From: Anaeramoeba flamelloides
Taxonomy: Eukaryota > Metamonada > Anaeramoebidae
Direction: 5' to 3'
Assembly (NCBI GenBank): GCA_027625915.1
Contig: JANTQA010000047.1
Coordinates: 1,550,001-1,614,000 of the forward strand
DNA: 64,000 nt
The position numbers and the translations under genes were made by a program. Positions 1 to 11,589 of this stretch are shown piece after piece. Each line of letters opens with the position of its first letter. The first letter of the stretch is position 1. The notes under the pieces are model-generated. The model did no database searches and was not told the DNA's origin. It saw nothing but the letters and a program-made list of their open reading frames with translations.

Positions 1-106
1 TTTACACAAATTATTTTACTAGAAATTGAATTTTGTGCCTTAATTTGAGAAATTTTTTGTGACTTAAATTCCGTTGCAGTTTCTGCCTTAAAAGTGCAAC
101 TGACTG
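1..106. mobile_element. M1 palindromic MITE, right half (cut by window edge)
   Basis: This is the right arm of the M1 family: it carries the 'gccttaa' motifs facing outward and ends in ...AACTGACTG, followed by TA. The left arm lies outside the window. Some positions differ from the family (for example GCAACTGACTG), so this is an older copy. Confidence 0.85.
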
Positions 107-933
107 TATTTAAATTTTTTTTTTGAAAAAAAATTCGTTTCATTTTCAATTCCCTATTTCGAACAGAGCAACAAATCACAACCCACTTTTTTGAAAATTC
201 AATTTATAAAAAATATCTGGAAAACAAATTGAAAATTTTTTCCCATTAGTCTATTCATATACCATAAAAAAAACTTTTGAATTGTCTCTGACTTTGTTTA
301 GAAATAGAAAAAAAAAATCAGGACTGTTTTTTCCAATTAAACTGTGATATTAATGATAAAATTGTTTTTTGATGAGTTACTTAAAACTGATAAATTTTAC
401 TCAATACGAATTTTTTTTACAGAAAAGGGTGAAATTTTCACAATAGAAACAATTTACACTATTTTACCATTCTAAGATCCTGATAAAATTTAATTTTAGA
501 TATTTCAAATTTAATTTTTAGAATCCTAAAACACAAAAAAATTATCCAAGTTGATCAAAATATTCTTTCAAGTTATTTTTACAAGTTTAAATTTTTTTAA
601 CATAAAAAAATACACTTGAAAAACATATAAAGTCTTTTTTTTTCTAAAAAAAATTTTATTCTAAGAATTTGTTCGATTTTTTTTTATTATAATGTTTGTA
701 ATGTTTTAAATATATTTTCATCAAAAATTTAAAAATACTTTACATAGCAAAACAATTCAAATTTTTTCAAAAAGAAAACAATATTGATAATATAATTTTT
801 ATGGTTTCCAGTTTTGTTTTTGATTCTTTAATATTCATATTTATATATTTCGGGGAAATTTTTATATTTATTTTCAAGACCAAAAAAAATAATTATATTT
901 CAAAATATTTAAATAAAAATAATTCAATATATT

Positions 934-965
<32 letters not shown>

Positions 966-2760
966 GATAAAAAAAGAACAAAAAAAGATAAAGACGAGTT
1001 TACACAATATACTTTTTAAATTCAAAAATAAAATAAAAATTTGAATTATGACTATCTAATCTTATCATCTATTTCTGTAGAATTTTAATTCGAAAAAAAA
1101 TATTTTATATGATTGTTTCTAAGATTTTTTTGGAAAATTTAATACTCATTCTTTTAGAAAAAATTCATTTCACAAAAAAAAAAAAATTAGATCAGGTATA
1201 TTGAATGTTATAATTCGTTATTTTGGTATTTTTATTTAAATTAAATGCTTTAAAAAAAGATTAGTACTGGTATTTGTGCCTCGTGAAAGGGTTTTCAAGA
1301 TTTTTGAATTTTTAAAAAGCTGGATCCTTTCATGAGTAAAAATAAAATTAAAAAAGAATATATACAGTGTTTAAAAACATTCTTTATGATTTTCGATGTG
1401 TTTGAAAAAAATCGAATATTTTGCCTTTTCTGAGTTTTTTCAAGGATTCGTTTTCAACTTCCAGTTGGTTTATGTTTTTTGTATAATTTCTTCAGAATGA
1501 AAATTCTTTTTGAGAAACGAATGGTATATAACACATACACACACACAGACACCTAAAGTAAAAAAGTATTACTTTAATGTTTTCAATAGAAATATTTGTT
1601 GTTTTTTTTTTTGATGATTTCTCTAAATATTTTTCGATTTTGTATTTCTGTATCTTCAATAAATATTTTTATTTTATTATTAAAGGGAATTATTTTTTTT
1701 CTTCCAGATCTTTAAGTAAAGTAAAGAAATCCTTTTCAAAAATATTTATGTTTTTTCGTTTTCTTTTTGGTTTTTCAAATCCGAAACATATCTGCAAAAA
1801 GTGAGGTTTTAAGTTTTTTTACGAAATTTATCATTTTTTAAAGAACTATAAAACTTTCTTGGTGTGCCCCAACAGGAGAGGTTTCTTGTCAACGAAACTG
1901 AAGTTTCTAATAACAAAAAAAAGTTTGTACTTACACTTGGAATAGTTTTGAATTCGAGAGATCAGATGTTAATTGAAAAAAAATTAAGTTTGTTGGGATT
2001 TTTGTTAACTTTATTTCAAAAAAATGATTTGTTTTTTTTATTCATGAGGAAGGTCAAAAAATCTCATGACTTTTACAAGCCATTACTCCCTTTACAACGC
2101 TCCCCGTCTCCCTTAAAAATGTTGGAAAGTGTTTGAAAGGTTTACGAAATGTCTGGAAGTGTTTGTAAAGTTTTGAAAGGCTCAAAGCTTTGTAAAAGTT
2201 GATGAGATTTTTTATAATGTCGCCAAAATGTATTTTTACATCAATTATAGCGAGAGTAATGCTGTGGCAAGATCTGAAATAAAAAGTCGCATTGAAAGGC
2301 ACTAGAAAAAAGACAAAATTCTTTTTGGTAAAATGTTTATGATTTTATTTATGTTATTTGAATGCCTTGTGGAAGAGACACAGATTCTAAGAATTAAAAG
2401 AAAAGGAAACATAGAAAGAAATATGGTTCTAAAAGCTTTTGTATTTTTTTAACAATTGCAATCCAATATGATGGAAAATTAATTAGATTTGCAAAAGTTT
2501 TTCAGAATCCAAACCTTCTATATTTATAATTATTTGTGAGTGATCTGTTCTCTTGAAAATAAGAAAGATTTAGTTGTTTATGGGAATAAATATTTACAAA
2601 CAAGATGATTCTATAAAAAAAAAAAAAAAACAAAAAAAAAAGGAAAAATTGTTTTTTGTTAATTACGTAATAAAACAATTCACAAACAAAAACTAATATT
2701 TCAGTAAGTGGTTTGTTTTTGGTATAGTACCCGTAAGAAGAATAAGAACAAGAACAAGAA
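107..2760. other. AT-rich spacer without a supported gene
   Basis: I see no gene with recognisable content here. There is a run of about 29 T at 937-965, several A/T homopolymers and a short CA-rich stretch near 1530-1550. Open frames at 1577-1804 (plus), 1864-2136 (plus, no ATG start) and 2054-2302 (minus) are low-complexity and overlap each other on opposite strands, so none is annotated. The last 200 bases would be the 3' flank of Rrp36. Confidence 0.6.
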
Positions 2761-2767
2761 GAGAGAA

Positions 2768-3496
2768 TTAATTCTTGTCTCTTTTTCTTGGTACGTATTT
2801 GTGCTTCTTTGAAATTTTCCTTTGTCTTCTTTTTTTGAGAACCTTATCGGCTTTTCCTTCCTTTGTCAGGGTGTCCCATTTGTCTTTTAAAATTAATTTT
2901 CTTTTCTTTGCACGATTCAAAAAATAAGGCCTTTTCCCTTTTTTAATTAATTTGGCTTCTTTGCGATTCCTTTCCCTGATCACCTGGTTTGCTCTTGTTT
3001 TTTCCTTGGCTCTTAGGTTTGACTGGATCAGCATGGACAATTGTCTATTATATTTGTTGATCTTCTGGCGATCGGACGCTAATTTCAGTTTGGTCCTCAG
3101 GGTGGCGATTTCCTCTTCGCGCTTTTCAACCAAAAACGAATAGTCTTCCAGAAAATGATGCTCGTGAAACATCGAAGAGAGACTATCAAATCTTGGATCT
3201 CTTCTCATCTCTTGTTTTTTGTCTCTGGAATACCGTTTAATGGGCTTAACTTTGGAGGATACTTCTCTTGGCTTTTTCCTTTGTGTTTTGGTTCTGCTTT
3301 TTCTTTTCTTTTTTGTAACTTGCTGGGGCCTTCTTTGATTGTCGTAATAGTCTTCTTTGTATTGCTCAGCCTGTCGGTTTTTGTTTCGATTACGTTTACG
3401 GTTTCGGTTTGGGAGCTGTAATTCAAAACTTTCCAGTTTGTTGTATTTTTCAAGTTCTTCAAAGGTTAATAAATTACTCTTCTTTTTTTTGTCCAT
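2768..3496 (-). CDS. RRP36: Rrp36-family rRNA processing protein
   Basis: The gene encodes a 242-residue, strongly basic protein in one exon. Residues 99-104 read RDPRFD, the hallmark that opens the Rrp36 (DUF947) domain. A predicted helical stretch follows (about 117-182, FLVEKREEEI onward). Then come a KKGKRPYFL motif at 185-193 and the KADKVLKKRR...K.VPRKR tail, in the family's order. In yeast and human, Rrp36 works in the nucleolus with the U3 snoRNP/small-subunit processome in the early cleavages that release 18S rRNA. The N-terminal 95 residues are low-complexity K/R/N/Q and match nothing I recognise. The ATG is the first in the frame and the start is followed by a typical KKKK run. Length is close to that of fungal members. 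The identification rests on motif recall, not a search. Confidence 0.9.
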   Translation of the reverse strand: MDKKKKSNLLTFEELEKYNKLESFELQLPNRNRKRNRNKNRQAEQYKEDYYDNQRRPQQVTKKKRKSRTKTQRKKPREVSSKVKPIKRYSRDKKQEMRRDPRFDSLSSMFHEHHFLEDYSFLVEKREEEIATLRTKLKLASDRQKINKYNRQLSMLIQSNLRAKEKTRANQVIRERNRKEAKLIKKGKRPYFLNRAKKRKLILKDKWDTLTKEGKADKVLKKRRQRKISKKHKYVPRKRDKN

Positions 3497-3675
3497 TTAT
3501 TTGGTTTTTTTGAGATATTTGAATTTGGTTTTTTAAGTTAAAGGGAAAAAAAAATAAAAAATGAGTTGACAATTTCTTTGTTTAATTAAACTCATTTAAC
3601 CATTATGACAAAAACGAATATAAGTTACTTCAGGGTTTTTGTTTTTTACTTTTTGTAATTGTAGATGTTGTGATT

Positions 3676-4239
3676 GTTTAAGGTATACAATCCCTGAAAT
3701 TTGAAAAAAGATTATCTTGTATACGGTGTCTTGAGTAGTCTATTTTGTTCTTAGCTGATCGTTCTTGTACTTGGTATGGATTTTAATAGTGGTTCAAAAT
3801 GTCAATTTTTGACAATTATTTTTTTTTTTTTCCGAAATGAGAATTGAAGAGTTTAAGATTAATAGGCTGTAACTCAAGATATAAAAAAATGTGGTTTGTA
3901 GGTTGATGATTGAAATTTTTAATTAAGTTTGGTTTTATTGGGAGCTTTTAAAAAATTCTATTTTTTCATTTGGTTAATTGACATAAAAGTAAATCAAGAT
4001 TCTTTTCTACAACCCAAAATACAAAAGTTATTCTTGAACACCTATCAATCTATAAATCTTAAACTCTTCAATTCGGATTTCGGAAAAAAAAAAAATAAAT
4101 TGTCAAAAATTGATATTTTGAACCACTATTAAAATCCATACCAAGTACAAGAACGATCAGCTAAGAACAAAATAGACTACTCAAGACACCGTATACAAGA
4201 TAATTTTTTTTCAAATTTCAGGGATTGTAATCCTTAAAG
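3676..4239. repeat. FB1: 560-bp fold-back palindrome
   Basis: The left arm (3676-3880) and right arm (about 4045-4239) are inverted complements. For example, ATACAATCCCTGAAATTTG at 3685-3703 faces CAAATTTCAGGGATTGTAAT near 4212-4231. The inner blocks GTCTTGAGTAGTC, AGCTGATCGTTCTTGTACTT and TTTAAGATT..ATAG also pair. Homology weakens in the central 160 bases, where only short blocks pair. It looks like a fold-back transposable element; no ORF or transposase is visible. Confidence 0.85.
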
Positions 4240-5149
4240 ACCGATCATGTTCTGAAAAAGAAATTCTATATGAAAGTGTCTATTCAACATTTCACTTAAA
4301 ATCCCAAAAGTTGGTACCAACATTTAAATAACAACAGATCTGAATTTAAAATTAGAATACAACAATTAATATTTTGATTTTGGTGTTATTATCCTATCAA
4401 ATGAGAAGTGTCTACCAAAAAGAAGTCAAAAAATAAAAGTATGTTCTTCTTGAAGGCAAAGTACACTAGTTTGTCAGAGTTCAAATATCTCGAAAAATTT
4501 GATTAATAAAGGAGTAATATTTGTAGATCATTTCAAATTAAAAATGATAGATTGTGTTATAAAAAACTCAAACAATTTCAGACAAAAATCTGTATTTCAC
4601 CACCAATTTAAAGGTTGAAATTATCAATTTTAAATCTCCAAATTTACAAAACACCATTCTGAAATTTATATATAAATTTAGATTGAGTTTGCACAAAATT
4701 CTATTTTTGTAAAAAAAAAACCTTTAACCAATAGATTTTTTTTGATCAATTATTGGAAAACATTTGAAATATATTAATGTTATAAATAGCTTTATAAAAA
4801 GAAAACAAAACAATCATTCTATAGTTTTTTTATTGATGATTATTGAGGTAATCTTGGGAACTAAAAACAATACAAATAGTTAATTTAAGGACAATGAAAT
4901 AAGAATTATTAGTTACCAGGAGAATATAATTTTGAATAACAACCTCTTTTTTATAATAAATGACAAAAACTATTGTTATCGAAAAAGTGTATTATTTGGT
5001 AAAAAAAGTTATACATATTTTTTAATTGGAAACTTTAATAATAAATAAAAAAATTAATCTAAACTTTCATTCATACAAAAGGGCCGACATTTTTTTTCAA
5101 TATCAATTATTTAGATATTATAGACATTTGGAGAACAGATAAAATTTAA
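4240..5149. other. AT-rich spacer
   Basis: Nothing recognisable as a gene, RNA or repeat was found on either strand in this stretch. Confidence 0.5.
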
Positions 5150-5775
5150 CCAGAATAATATAGATGAAAGAATTGTTGGTATATGTCTGAAAGAAAACTA
5201 ATTAATCAATAGATTTTCTTAAAAATTGAAAAACTCAAATTCTTAGGGCCCTATTGAGAAAAACAATAATGTTTGTTTTAAACTTCTACTGGTATTTGAA
5301 TAATAAATATCAAACAATTTTTACTTTATTATCCATACTTTTCTTTTAAAAATCAAGTCCCCAAACGAAGTGGGTTGGTATTTGATGTCTCTATTTGAAA
5401 AAGGAAATGAATAAGAAAGTAAAAAATTTTCACTTTTATTAAACAAATATCAGGATCAAAGATCGAATAGAATTGCAATAGAAATCAATATGATTTCTTA
5501 TCAATCCTTTCCAAAGTTTTATTAACCTTAGAATAGCTTCATTTTTACAAGTGACTATTGATCTTGTCATAAAAAAAACTTTTTTGCTAATGAATGAGGT
5601 TTTTAAAAAAAACAAAAAAAAAACAAAAATGTATGAAAAATGATTTCAATTTTTGAAAATTTCAATATAAAATATTTTCTTCTAATATCTATACAAACCC
5701 TTTAAATACATGTATTTTACTAATTACAACTACACCCCTTTGACTGGAAAATAGTTTATTAAAATAAAAAAAGAA
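5150..5775. repeat. D3 dispersed repeat, copy 1 (carries empty M1 sites)
   Basis: This stretch matches 36690-37740 in the same orientation: shared blocks include AATCAATAGATTTTCTTAAA, TATTTGAATAATAAATA, ATATCAGGATCAAAGATCGA and GGAAAATAGTTTAT. The copy here lacks the two M1 insertions present in the other, and shows the uninterrupted junction CTCTATTTGAA at 5389-5399. It also begins with a CTGGTATTTGAATAATAAAT block that resembles an M3 end. Confidence 0.8.
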
Positions 5776-6269
5776 ATTTAATCCAAATAGTTATTGATAA
5801 TAGTATTATCAATATAATCAACAAATATAAATTAGATCTACATTTAATATCTGAAATCCATCCATGTAGTTTATGAGGTAACAAAAAGAATTATATTATT
5901 TCAAAAAAAAATTCAGAAGGGGTCAATCAAAAAAGACAGTTATTTGAAGATGTTAAATTAAAATTCTATATTTCATTTAATCCCCCTTTTTTGTCTCGAA
6001 TTGTTGTTTTTTTCTTTTATTTTAATATGTCTTATTTTTCATTTTATTGATATTTCCAATTAAAAAACTTTTTGTGTTTAATTCCCTTATTTTACTTTTT
6101 TTTGCTGAAGAGTCAAAAAAAAAAAATAATTCCATTAAAATAATAGAATATAGTGGTAATAAAAACCATATTTCAGATAAAAGAAATATTTCAATTAAAT
6201 GTTCACCTATTATATTATTTAATGATAAAAAAATTAATACTATTTATTATAATTTCTGTATAAAGATTT
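5776..6269. other. Spacer with an unsupported 74-codon frame
   Basis: An open frame at 6047-6271 (plus) begins with a hydrophobic stretch, but its composition is ordinary for this AT-rich DNA and it resembles no family I know. I do not call it a gene. Confidence 0.45.
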
Positions 6270-6592
6270 AAAACTTGGGGAAGTGCTGCGGTTTTCAAGA
6301 ATTTAAAAGAATGGAGTACTATCTTTGATTTAACTCAATTCTTTCAAATTTTGGAAAATGACCATTAGTGTTTCTTGGGTTTTCTATTATATTTATAAAG
6401 TGTTCTAGTTTTTTTTTGAGGTTTTCTATTTTATTTCTGAAGTGTTCTAGGTTTTTTGATGTTCCAAATAAATCGAAAACTCAAGAAACCTAACGAAAAT
6501 CTATTTGTTTTAAAAATAAAATAGAAAACCTAGGCAAACTAAAACACAAGAAAAAAACCTCAAGAAAACCTCGGCACTCTACAAAACTTCCC
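6270..6592. repeat. P block (hairpin array) next to LINE-A copy 1
   Basis: The block is built of inverted repeats. A short hairpin of the AGAATTTAAAAGAATGGAG...AATTCTTTCAAATTTTGG type sits at about 6297-6357. Outward, AGTGTTCTAGGTTTTTT and GGTTTTCTATTTTATTT units (6370-6460) face GAAAACCTAGGC and AAAACCTCGGCACTCTAC (6510-6582). It ends with the GGCACTCTAC terminus seen in other P blocks. LINE-A C-terminal sequence begins immediately after. Confidence 0.75.
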
Positions 6593-6959
6593 TAATTTTT
6601 AATTTTTTTTTTTATAAATCTCAAATAAAGAATCATAATTTTCTAGATCATTAACTAATGATTAAATAAATAATGATTCTTTATTTTGAAATAATATCAA
6701 AGATATTATTCTGATTATTTTTGTTAATTTTATTTAAATCTTTAATATAAATTATCCGATGTTCTTTGTAGAATGTAAAGTCTAATAAAAATGATCGATA
6801 TCTTCATCTGTATCTATGCTTAAGTATTTTTTATATAAATTGCAAGATTTTGTTTTTGTCTTATTCTTATCATAAACATATGAATATCTATTTAGATAAT
6901 TTGGGAAATTACTTAGTTTTAAGATGGAAGTAGAGCCCTTCTATTCGAAATATTTTTTA

Positions 6960-7215
6960 TTGTCAGGTTTTTTTTTTTAATTTAAGAAAAAAACAGAAAA
7001 TTTCTTAAATTTTTTGTTTTTAACTTAAATTAAAAAAATTGCCTTTAGTATTTCCAGAATTCTAAGGAATTGAGTAAAAAAAAAGTTTTTCTATATTATT
7101 TTAAATTCTGGAAAAGTGCTTTTATGTTTTTTTTTTTATTTTTTGAAATGTAAAGAAAATTTATTTAATTTTCTTTACATTCCAAAAATTAAAAAAAAAA
7201 AAACCTAGGCACTCT
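6960..7215. repeat. P block inside LINE-A copy 1
   Basis: Three consecutive hairpins: TTTAATTTAAGAAAAAAACAG facing the same motif inverted (6975-7037), TTCCAGAATTC..GGAATTGAG facing TTTAAATTCTGGAAA (7057-7114), and ATTTTTTGAAATGTAAAGAAA facing TTTCTTTACATTCCAAAAAT (7138-7190). It ends in AGGCACTCTACGAC. Confidence 0.75.
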
Positions 7216-7429
7216 ACGACAGTTGAATACGCGTCTGTTTGTTTTATATTATTATTATACCTGATAATTTTTAAATATTCCTGACCTTTCTATCCAGTAC
7301 TATTTATTATTAAGTTTTCTCGAAATTGATTAAGATACACATTTAGTAATTTTAAATTTTCTACTTTCTAATTATTGTTTTCATTTGAGAGTTTTTTCAA
7401 TATTTGGGTTCAGTCTAAATTCTTGAATA

Positions 7430-7626
7430 CAGTCAGTTCCACTTTTTAGGCACAAACTTTCTACGAAATTTAAAGCACAAAAAAATCTCAAATTAAGGCA
7501 CAAAATTTAGAATTTTTATTTTTACAAATTATTTTCCTAGAATCTGAATGTTGTGCTTTAATTTGAGATTTTTTTTGTGCCTTAAATTTAGTTCGAAAGT
7601 TTGTGCCTTAAAAGTTGAACTGACTG
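7430..7626. mobile_element. M1 palindromic MITE in LINE-A copy 1
   Basis: A complete copy, CAGTCAGTTCC...GAACTGACTG, flanked by TA on both sides, with three AAGGCAC motifs per arm. It splits LINE-A coding sequence, so it arrived after the LINE. Confidence 0.95.
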
Positions 7627-8060
7627 TATTTTTATTATTTGTTATTAACCTTTATCAATTTATGAATTGATTCTTCCATTATTACAATTAAGTTATCTGC
7701 TAAGATTTGAACATGATGAACTTAATCTTTTATTTTTTCAATTATAAAGTGGCTGATAAATACAAAAGTTAATGAAGAAATTACATCACCTTGATAGACT
7801 CCTATTCCTTCTTTTTTATAATATTTTTGGAGCCAAATTATTTTTTTTTATTTAAATCTGTTTTAAAAATGTGAGTACTTTTTTAATTGCTTTTTGAAGA
7901 AATTTTATATTTAAAAACTTTCTGAAAAGAATTTTTCAGTGTTAAAACTGGGGATATTATTAAATTTCAAAATTATTCAAATTGAATGTTTTCATATTTT
8001 TGAAGAGTTTCTTGATTATTATTATTATAATGATAGGTTTTAATGGTTTTTTATAATTAC

Positions 8061-9058
8061 GGGGGTAAAATAAAAAAGATTATTTTGTTATTGGATTGTA
8101 TTTTATTACTTAAATTGAAGCATATTCAAAATCTTGAAATCATCAATACTAAATATTTTTAAAAATTTGCTCGAAATCGAATTTTAACACAAAAAGTTAA
8201 GTGAAAGTTTTTTTCCCCTTAAAATTAGTTACAAAAGTCTTATTGGTCTCATAATTATTTTTTTTTTCAAAATCCTTGCAAAAATTTTTCTGGTATATCA
8301 TCAAAAGCACCCGAACCTACTCTAGAATACCATAATATACCCTAAAATACCTTAGCCTACCAGTAAAGGATGTTTTAAATACTTTAAGTCGATATATTTC
8401 AAAGGAATTGATTATTTTGAAAAAAAAGTGAATTTGAATAAAATTTAAATTTTACCAAATTTGAAATTTGATAATTTTCCCTTAAAAACCTTTTGAAAAT
8501 AATTATGTTTTAAAAAAGTGATTACTCAACTTTTGAATGTCATGTATAGGTAAAGTTTTTTTTTGAATGTGACGATCTTTATAAAACTTTTCTAAAAATT
8601 TCAATTTTAATAAATAGAGGACTCAACAAATAAATAGGGTGTTGATGTTGGAGTATGATGAAAAGAATTTCTTTTGAAAAAAGTATATACTTGTTTAAAA
8701 AGAATTTATGAAAATATCCTAAAAATAAAAACATCACTTTTTTACAAAAGCTAAAAACAATTACTCAAAAATTAAATCTATTTTCCGAGAACAAATTAAC
8801 CTTTTTATTCTTGAATTTTAAGAATTTATTTTTTAAATAGTAGAACATTAAGAAATCAGTATCATGCTATATCTGAATACTGTCCTTTTCTCTGAAACAT
8901 TCATATGTAAACTTTCTTGAATAGTAACACTCACTTTTAATGGTGAAATACCATCAAACAATTCGTTCAGGGTTATTTTGGTTCTAAATGTAATTTAGTA
9001 CTGAAAGCCACAACTCAACCGTTAATGGGAGTAAAATCAATTTTAACAAAGGTTTAAT
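8061..9058. other. AT-rich spacer
   Basis: No gene is visible. A run of similar short units, (T)ACC(C)TA(G/A)AATACC, lies at about 8310-8362. Part of 8061-8300 may be LINE-A 5' sequence too decayed to read. Confidence 0.45.
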
Positions 9059-10011
9059 TTAAGGGTCTAGCCATTTATCGTGAATTTACTCCATACTCAG
9101 GAGGGTGACTTGAGACCAAAATGGGTATTGTGAAATAGCCCTTCTTTTGATTGACAAAATTCAAATAACAAAAAAATTAATTTCATTGGATCTCTTTGAT
9201 AAAAATTCAACAAAGAAAAATAAGTTGAAAGAGTTCTCAATTTTAAAAAATAATAATTTCAAAAAAAAAATTCATCTTTTCTCATTTTCGATTTCCTAAT
9301 GGTTAAATTTCTTTTATTTAAAACAAATTGCTTTCTTGAAGTTTGTAATCAATTTAATTCGATTTAACCTTATTTGTGGTTATTTTGTAATCCTCTAAAT
9401 TTGACCAAGTAAGGATTAGGTAATATTCTTAATTTACTGTTATTTTCAAATTCATATATGAAAATTTTTATTTCAAGTTCCAAAATGAATATTAATTATA
9501 TATGTTACAACCAAATTTGTAGAGTAAAAATTGTGTCTTGGAGTTTAAGAAGGAAGTTTAAAGAAATGTCTAAAAATATCATTTCTAAACGATGTTGTCA
9601 AGGTCTTTGGTTTTTCTTTGACTAGTAAACTAGAAAAATATTTTGGAATGCGAACTAAAAATTTGAATTTTTTAATTGGAAAATAATAGTAAAAATAACT
9701 CATTTGAGAAATGAAAAAAATAAAAAAAAAAAATAACTGAGATCTCAAAAAGTGTCAAAGAGCGACACTTCAAAACTGACATAGTTGTTTTCAAAATTGT
9801 AATTGACAATCATTCTAATTGGAAATTGAGTGTCTCTCTTTGGCGCTTTTTTCTAAAAATATATTCATCTTTGGTTGTTGATTTTTGGAGATCGATCACA
9901 CATCATAGGTTGGTTATTTTTTTGATTGGTATTAGGTCCTAATAAAAATAACTAAAAAGTTTTTTTCCATTCCATAAAAAAAACTATCACTGTAATGACT
10001 CGATTTTTTAA
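9059..10011 (-). mobile_element. M2 TTAA-bounded element, copy 1, with an insertion
   Basis: The ends are TTAAGGGTCTAGCCATTTATCGTGA-like (left) and AATGACTCGATTTTTTAA (right), matching inverted ends of two other copies. Inside are the diagnostic inverted blocks AAAGAGCGACACTTC (9757-9771) and GTGTCTCTCTTTGGCGC (9830-9846). Compared with 13689-14373 it is inverted and carries about 260 extra bases at 9434-9692. The extra piece itself has short inverted ends (TTACTGTTATTTTC / GAAAATAATAGTAA), so it looks like a second small element nested inside. A frame at 9545-9748 spans that junction and is not a gene. Confidence 0.8.
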
Positions 10012-10043
10012 GGAAAATATATCAGATTTACTGAATAACCAAA

Positions 10044-10190
10044 CTTTTTGGGTTGGCACAATTTTGTTATGAATGATCAAAATAACATAAAAAGTAGAAT
10101 CTTCTTTATAAAAAATAGTAATAAAATAAATTATTATTTGCTTTAAATAAAAATCTAAAAGAATTATTTAATCCAAAACACGATCGATTT
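10044..10190. repeat. D5 repeat, copy 1
   Basis: About 140 bases are nearly identical, in the same orientation, to 63229-63366: the shared run starts GGCACAATTTTGT and passes through ATGATCAAAATAACATAAAA and TTATTATTTGCTTTAAATAA. The high identity points to a recent copy event. Confidence 0.85.
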
Positions 10191-11220
10191 TCTTTTAAAA
10201 ATGTGATAAATTAAAATTCCTGATTTTGAAAAATTTTCAAAATTGAAAGTTCTTTAGTACCTCAAGTGAGATAAAGCGTATATAACACCCATGTTTTGAA
10301 CCGTAAACTTTTCACATATTTGCCATATTTAAGATCACCCTTAAATGAGATCTTTAAGATACCAAAACTTTTTATTTTAAAAATTGTTAGAATAAAAAGA
10401 TCATTTTCCTTTTTCTGTTTAAAGAGGGGAATCAAAAATTACAAACGACTTGTTTGAATACTCTATTTATTCAAGAAATAATTGTATAAGTATCGAACTT
10501 TTATGCTTTATACAAAAACAAATAGTGGTCTGAAAATACATCTATAAATCTCAATAAATTCGGCTTTGTATAAGGTAATAATTAACAAAGTTTTTATTTT
10601 TGACATTGGCCCAAGATCTTTGCCTTAGAATTAAAAATGATCAAAGTCTAATATTATCCAAATACAAACAGATTTTGTTGATTTTTTGAACTCTTTTTCT
10701 CAAAAATGACCTTTTGTTCACTATTCAAGTAAAACTCATTTTTCTTAATCGATATGAAAGAGATACAATCGATTTGATTTAAAAGGAATTTTAATTTGAT
10801 AAAACCCTCATATTGTATTACTTTTGAGGTTCTAAAAACTTTATTTTGAAAAAAACCATGTTTTGGATTTGTCTTGAATATTTAGAATTTTCCCCATTTT
10901 TTAAAAGTTCCAAAACATGTTCACATGTTTTTTGTCTTCAATTTGTCACTGACTGATCAAAAAAAAACAACAAACCAGAAAAAAATAAAAGTGCTTTTTG
11001 AAGATTAAATTTTTATCAAAATTAAACAATGAAAGGGTGAGAAGGAAAAATAAAAGACACAACCCAAAGGATTTGAATCAAATTTTTTTAATTTGTCAAC
11101 AAAATAGGAAAACAAGCAAAAAAAACAATTTCCTCTAGTTTCCTATTTTAAAAAAAAAATTCAATGTTTAATTCATTTTTTTCTAAATTAGATTAATTCT
11201 ATAATTAATTACAAGTCGCA
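10191..11220. other. AT-rich spacer
   Basis: No gene, RNA or repeat with a partner elsewhere in the window was recognised here. Confidence 0.45.
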
Positions 11221-11224
11221 AAAG

Positions 11225-11413
11225 ATGAACCAAGCTGATTCCACAGACAACACAAGCAATACTGACAATACTAATAATAACAACAACACAAACACATTCA
11301 ACTTAAACACCCTCAATACCAACAACAGACTGAATATTTCACGCAATAACTTTTTCCTCCCCTCCTCAAATAATCCACATTATAATATGCCTAGGCAATT
11401 TCTACTTGGATAG
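11225..11413 (+). CDS. Asn/Thr-rich small protein or first exon, unrecognised
   Basis: A 62-codon frame starts at an ATG preceded by AAAAG and has GC and codon content above its surroundings. Residues 5-35 are an N/T/D/S repeat typical of low-complexity protist proteins. The tail NNFFLPSSNNPHYNMPRQFLLG is less biased. A GTACCT follows the stop directly, so a splice exit upstream of the stop cannot be made to work simply. It may stand alone or belong with the possible exons at 11600-11960. No function is proposed. Confidence 0.35.
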   Translation: MNQADSTDNTSNTDNTNNNNNTNTFNLNTLNTNNRLNISRNNFFLPSSNNPHYNMPRQFLLG

Positions 11414-11589
11414 GTACCTTTTTTTATTTGTAATTTAATTTTATGTTATCTTATACATCTTGAAACAAGTCCTTTTTTCTTTTTAATTGACACCCTTTTT
11501 TAACAAACCTTGAATGAATAAATTGAATTAATTTCCAAAACATTTTTTTTTTTTTTTTTTATTTTAATCTCTTTTTTCTTTTCTTTTCT

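Larger units (their letters stand above)
6593..8060 (-). mobile_element. LINE-A copy 1, decayed
   Basis: Read on the minus strand, 7800-7630 gives GVYQGDVISSLTFVFIS followed by ILADNLIVIM, a worn reverse-transcriptase palm (QGD block, then a YADD-like box changed to LADN). Residues like EEFGMN-type helices seen in the other copies should follow, but here an M1 element interrupts. Further on, 6860-6760 gives CNLYKKY...DTDEDIDHF, the start of the C-terminal Cys/His knuckle of non-LTR retrotransposons. Stops and shifts are frequent, so the copy is dead. It is interrupted by M1 (7430-7626) and a P block (6960-7215). The 5' boundary near 8060 is a guess. Confidence 0.75.

Noticed and set aside
1864-2136. 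A 90-codon plus frame with mixed composition
   Set aside because: It lacks an ATG at its start, resembles no family and overlaps an equally long minus frame.
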